A stretch of DNA of 8,086 bases from the NCBI GenBank assembly GCA_035565335.1, contig DATMSO010000013.1, positions 1 to 8,086 on the forward strand. Reading direction: 5' to 3'. Of the stretch, positions 6,343 through 8,086 are shown in pieces. The stretch's first letter is position 1; each line of letters opens with the position of its first letter. Both the position numbers and the translations under genes were made by a program. This stretch comes from Methylovorus sp035565335. Its GTDB lineage: Bacteria > Pseudomonadota > Gammaproteobacteria > Burkholderiales > Methylophilaceae. The notes below the pieces were generated by a model that was not told the origin of the DNA, did no database searches, and saw only the letters and a program-made list of their open reading frames with translations.

Positions 6343-6369
6343 CCTACACTTGAATAAGGATTTCCTTAT
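6343..6369 (+). promoter_or_regulatory. Promoter-like element and perfect dyad upstream of the response regulator
   Basis: CCTACACTTGA (6343-6353) is close to the sigma-S extended -10 consensus. It abuts a perfect 7-bp dyad, ATAAGGA (6354-6360) and TCCTTAT (6363-6369) around TT. If the -10 is real, transcription would start inside the dyad, which would make the dyad a natural operator. The 3' arm is not followed by a T-run, so it is not a terminator. Autoregulation by the LuxR-type protein is possible but unproven. Confidence 0.4.
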
Positions 6370-6430
6370 GCAGATGAGCTCAAATATTGGTTAGAGTAAA
6401 TCCATCTTCACAACGTACATACAAGGTCTT

Positions 6431-7075
6431 ATGAAACACATGATAGTCGTGGATGGTTTCTCTGGCACTCGTAAGCTGTTGTGCCAACTTATCAGCAATA
6501 CCCGCAAGGATTATGTTGTCGACCAGGCCATGAGCGTGGTCGAGGCAGAAAGCATTATCCGGCAGAAGCGGGTCAATCTGGTGATTCTGGACATTTCCAA
6601 GCCCACTAAAAATGGCCTGGAAGCCTTGCTGGATATCAAGCAACTGTTCCCCAAAATTCCCGTGCTGGTGGTCAATGGGCCGGCACATGCCAAATATGCT
6701 GACCATTTCATGGATATCCGATGCGAAGGCTATCTGACCAAAGATGCGGATTACGCCGAGCTCTGCAAAGCCATACAGGCGATACTGGGCGGTGGTACTT
6801 ACTTCCCAGCCGTGATGAACTCTGGCGCGCAAGCTGTTGATAAATCACGTTATCCCAAGCGGCTTTCTTCACGTGAGATGCAGATTTTCCTCAAAACCAT
6901 CAAAGGCATGACCACCAAGTCCATGTCGAATGAACTGAAAATCAGCTCCAGCACGGTGAGCGTGACCAAGTCCAACATCATGCGCAAAATGCAGCTGCAC
7001 GATCGGCGGGAGCTGATCATGTACGCCTTACGCCAGGAATGGTTGCCACCCAATTACATCTTTCAGCCACGCTGA
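6431..7075 (+). CDS. Orphan LuxR/NarL-type response regulator with atypical receiver domain
   Basis: The 214-residue product has a receiver domain (about 1-122) and a LuxR-type helix-turn-helix (about 145-207). The latter begins LSSREMQIFL and includes STVSVTKSNIMRKM as recognition-helix region. In the receiver the phosphoacceptor D54 (VILDISKP) and K104 (YLTKD) are kept. However, the acidic pair after beta-1 reads V-V-D8-G9 instead of two acids, and the Ser/Thr switch after beta-4 is N82 (VLVVNGP). Magnesium binding or the phosphorylation switch may therefore be altered. No histidine kinase is in the window. The start is ATG 6431 with CAAGG about 4 nt upstream; M4 (6440) is possible. The upstream region has a sigma-S-like element and a dyad. 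Stress genes on both sides make it a candidate local regulator, which is inference. Confidence 0.92.
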   Translation: MKHMIVVDGFSGTRKLLCQLISNTRKDYVVDQAMSVVEAESIIRQKRVNLVILDISKPTKNGLEALLDIKQLFPKIPVLVVNGPAHAKYADHFMDIRCEGYLTKDADYAELCKAIQAILGGGTYFPAVMNSGAQAVDKSRYPKRLSSREMQIFLKTIKGMTTKSMSNELKISSSTVSVTKSNIMRKMQLHDRRELIMYALRQEWLPPNYIFQPR

Positions 7076-7132
7076 AAGTTACCCCCATATATTCTTACAA
7101 GGCTTTCGCATGCATCCTGACAGCCAGCGGGG

Positions 7133-7186
7133 GCGGACTGCTTTAAGCTGATTTCTCCCATTCATTCTGTTACAGGAGATTTCATC
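7133..7186 (+). promoter_or_regulatory. Dehydrogenase leader with the shared stress element
   Basis: GCGGACT (7133-7139) and TAAGCTGA (7144-7151) repeat the block seen before the KGG gene. TTTAAGCTGA (7142-7151) is the presumed -10. The leader continues with CTGTT and a clear CAGGAGA ribosome binding site (7173-7179), 7 nt before the ATG. No terminator is visible between the regulator stop (7075) and this block, so read-through from the regulator gene is also possible. Confidence 0.4.
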
Positions 7187-8086
7187 ATGCCAACAGACCA
7201 ACAACTTTCCGGCACTTCTGACCACGACCATCGCAATATGCAGCAGCCCGCGCAGCAACAGCATCAGCAGCCGGGCCGTGAAGAGGATATGGAGCCGCGT
7301 CCCCAGTATATCGACCCCGGTTATAAGGCCAGTGAAAAACTCAAAGGCAAAGTCGCGCTGATCAGCGGCGGCGATAGCGGCATAGGCCGCGCCGTGGCTG
7401 TGCATTTCGCGGCAGAAGGTGCCAATGTCGGCATCATTTATTACACCGATGCCGAGGAAGAAGATGCCTATAAGACACTGGATATCCTGAGTGATTACGG
7501 CGTCTATGGTGAAGTCTTCCAGGGCGATATCAGCGATGTCGACTTCTGCAGCCAAGTGGTGCAACAAGTGATGGATAAATTCGGCCGCCTGGACATCGTG
7601 GTTAACAATGCTGCCCAGCAGTTCGAGCAGAGCAGCCTGAAAGATATTGCCCCAGCGCAGCTGGAGCAGACCTTCAAGGTGAATGTGTTCGGCATGTTTT
7701 ACCTCACGCAGGCCGCGCTGCCGCATTTAAAGGAAGGCAGCCGCATCATCAATACCGCTTCTGTCACCGCCTACAAGGGCAACCCGGTATTGCTGGACTA
7801 TTCCGCTACCAAAGGTGCCATCGTTGCCTTCACCCGTTCGCTGTCGCAACAGTTGAGCGAGCAAGGCATTACGGTGAATGCCGTAGCGCCTGGGCCAATC
7901 TGGACACCCTTGATCCCTGCCAGTTTCTCCGCCGAAAAGGTGGAAAAGTTCGGCCACGATACGCCTATGGGTCGCCCTGGCCAGCCTAGCGAAGTAGCGC
8001 CAGCGTATGTGTTTCTGGCGTCTAATGATGGATCCTATATCAGCGGCCAGGTTATCCACCCCAATGGCGGCACGTCCATCAACGGG
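7187..8086 (+). CDS. YghA/YdaD-type short-chain dehydrogenase, 3' end at window edge
   Basis: The frame from ATG 7187 runs 300 codons to the last base without a stop. The visible end, HPNGGTSING, is where family members usually finish, so only the stop and perhaps a few residues are missing. A Gln/His-rich, probably flexible N-terminus (to about residue 30) is followed by PQYIDPGYK and the Rossmann domain. The cofactor motif is SGGDSGIG (60-67), NNAA is at 140-143, and the catalytic residues are S192, Y205 and K209 (YSATK). VNAVAPGPIWTPL near 220-232 is typical. This is the classical SDR subgroup of E. coli YghA and Bacillus YdaD/YhdF, NAD(P)-dependent oxidoreductases of the general stress response; the substrate is not known, and aldehydes or sugar alcohols have been suggested for relatives. 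CAGGAGA fixes the start. Overlapping minus-strand frames are shadows. Confidence 0.95.
   Translation, partial: MPTDQQLSGTSDHDHRNMQQPAQQQHQQPGREEDMEPRPQYIDPGYKASEKLKGKVALISGGDSGIGRAVAVHFAAEGANVGIIYYTDAEEEDAYKTLDILSDYGVYGEVFQGDISDVDFCSQVVQQVMDKFGRLDIVVNNAAQQFEQSSLKDIAPAQLEQTFKVNVFGMFYLTQAALPHLKEGSRIINTASVTAYKGNPVLLDYSATKGAIVAFTRSLSQQLSEQGITVNAVAPGPIWTPLIPASFSAEKVEKFGHDTPMGRPGQPSEVAPAYVFLASNDGSYISGQVIHPNGGTSING

Noticed and set aside
7079..7726. Minus-strand open frame (215 codons) opposite the dehydrogenase
   Set aside because: The plus-strand SDR with all catalytic motifs occupies the same DNA, and the antisense product has no recognisable features.

Overview
The window looks like chromosomal DNA from a Gram-negative proteobacterium with moderately high GC. 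A betaproteobacterium is my best guess, possibly a methylotroph-type relative in the Methylophilaceae, but that is inference. The grounds are the small secreted two-cysteine protein at the left edge, the betaproteobacterial style of the cold-shock protein (RNP2 reads LFAHF), a YceI periplasmic protein, a DUF1345 membrane protein and a KGG-repeat stress protein. I see no phage, transposon, CRISPR, rRNA or tRNA signature. This is ordinary chromosome with a clear stress-response flavour.

Layout. At 1-495 two minus-strand genes lie head to tail: a CsbD-family stress protein (301-495), then a small exported protein (265 down past the left edge). At 496-782 is a divergent regulatory region; its right half is the leader of a cold-shock protein gene (783-986), which ends in a strong intrinsic terminator (1002-1026). 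At 1229-4399 a Cu(+)-exporting P1B-ATPase (CopA type) and an AstE/aspartoacylase-family zinc enzyme sit 3 bp apart, evidently one transcription unit. A YceI-family periplasmic protein (4455-5060) follows on the same strand. A DUF1345 integral membrane protein (5208-5870) then has its own promoter candidate and its own terminator. The right third holds a KGG-repeat stress protein (6018-6257, with terminator), an orphan LuxR/NarL-type response regulator with an atypical receiver domain (6431-7075), and a YghA/YdaD-type short-chain dehydrogenase (7187 to the window end, stop codon not included).

How the genes may work together. CsbD, KGG and YghA/YdaD-like proteins are typical general-stress genes in other bacteria, and the Csp fits the same theme. 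Four genes (csp, KGG protein, response regulator, dehydrogenase) carry a similar upstream element, YYTAMRC followed by TGA, resembling the extended -10 of sigma-S promoters. The KGG and dehydrogenase leaders are similar over about 55 bp. This suggests a dispersed stress regulon in which the orphan regulator may take part.

The most interesting non-coding signal is in the csp leader. A terminator-like hairpin with a T-run (736-761) lies just before the ribosome binding site. Its 5' arm can pair instead with an upstream segment (708-715) that is itself partly locked in another hairpin (702-718). This is the layout of a transcription attenuator, but it was read by eye and no folding was run.
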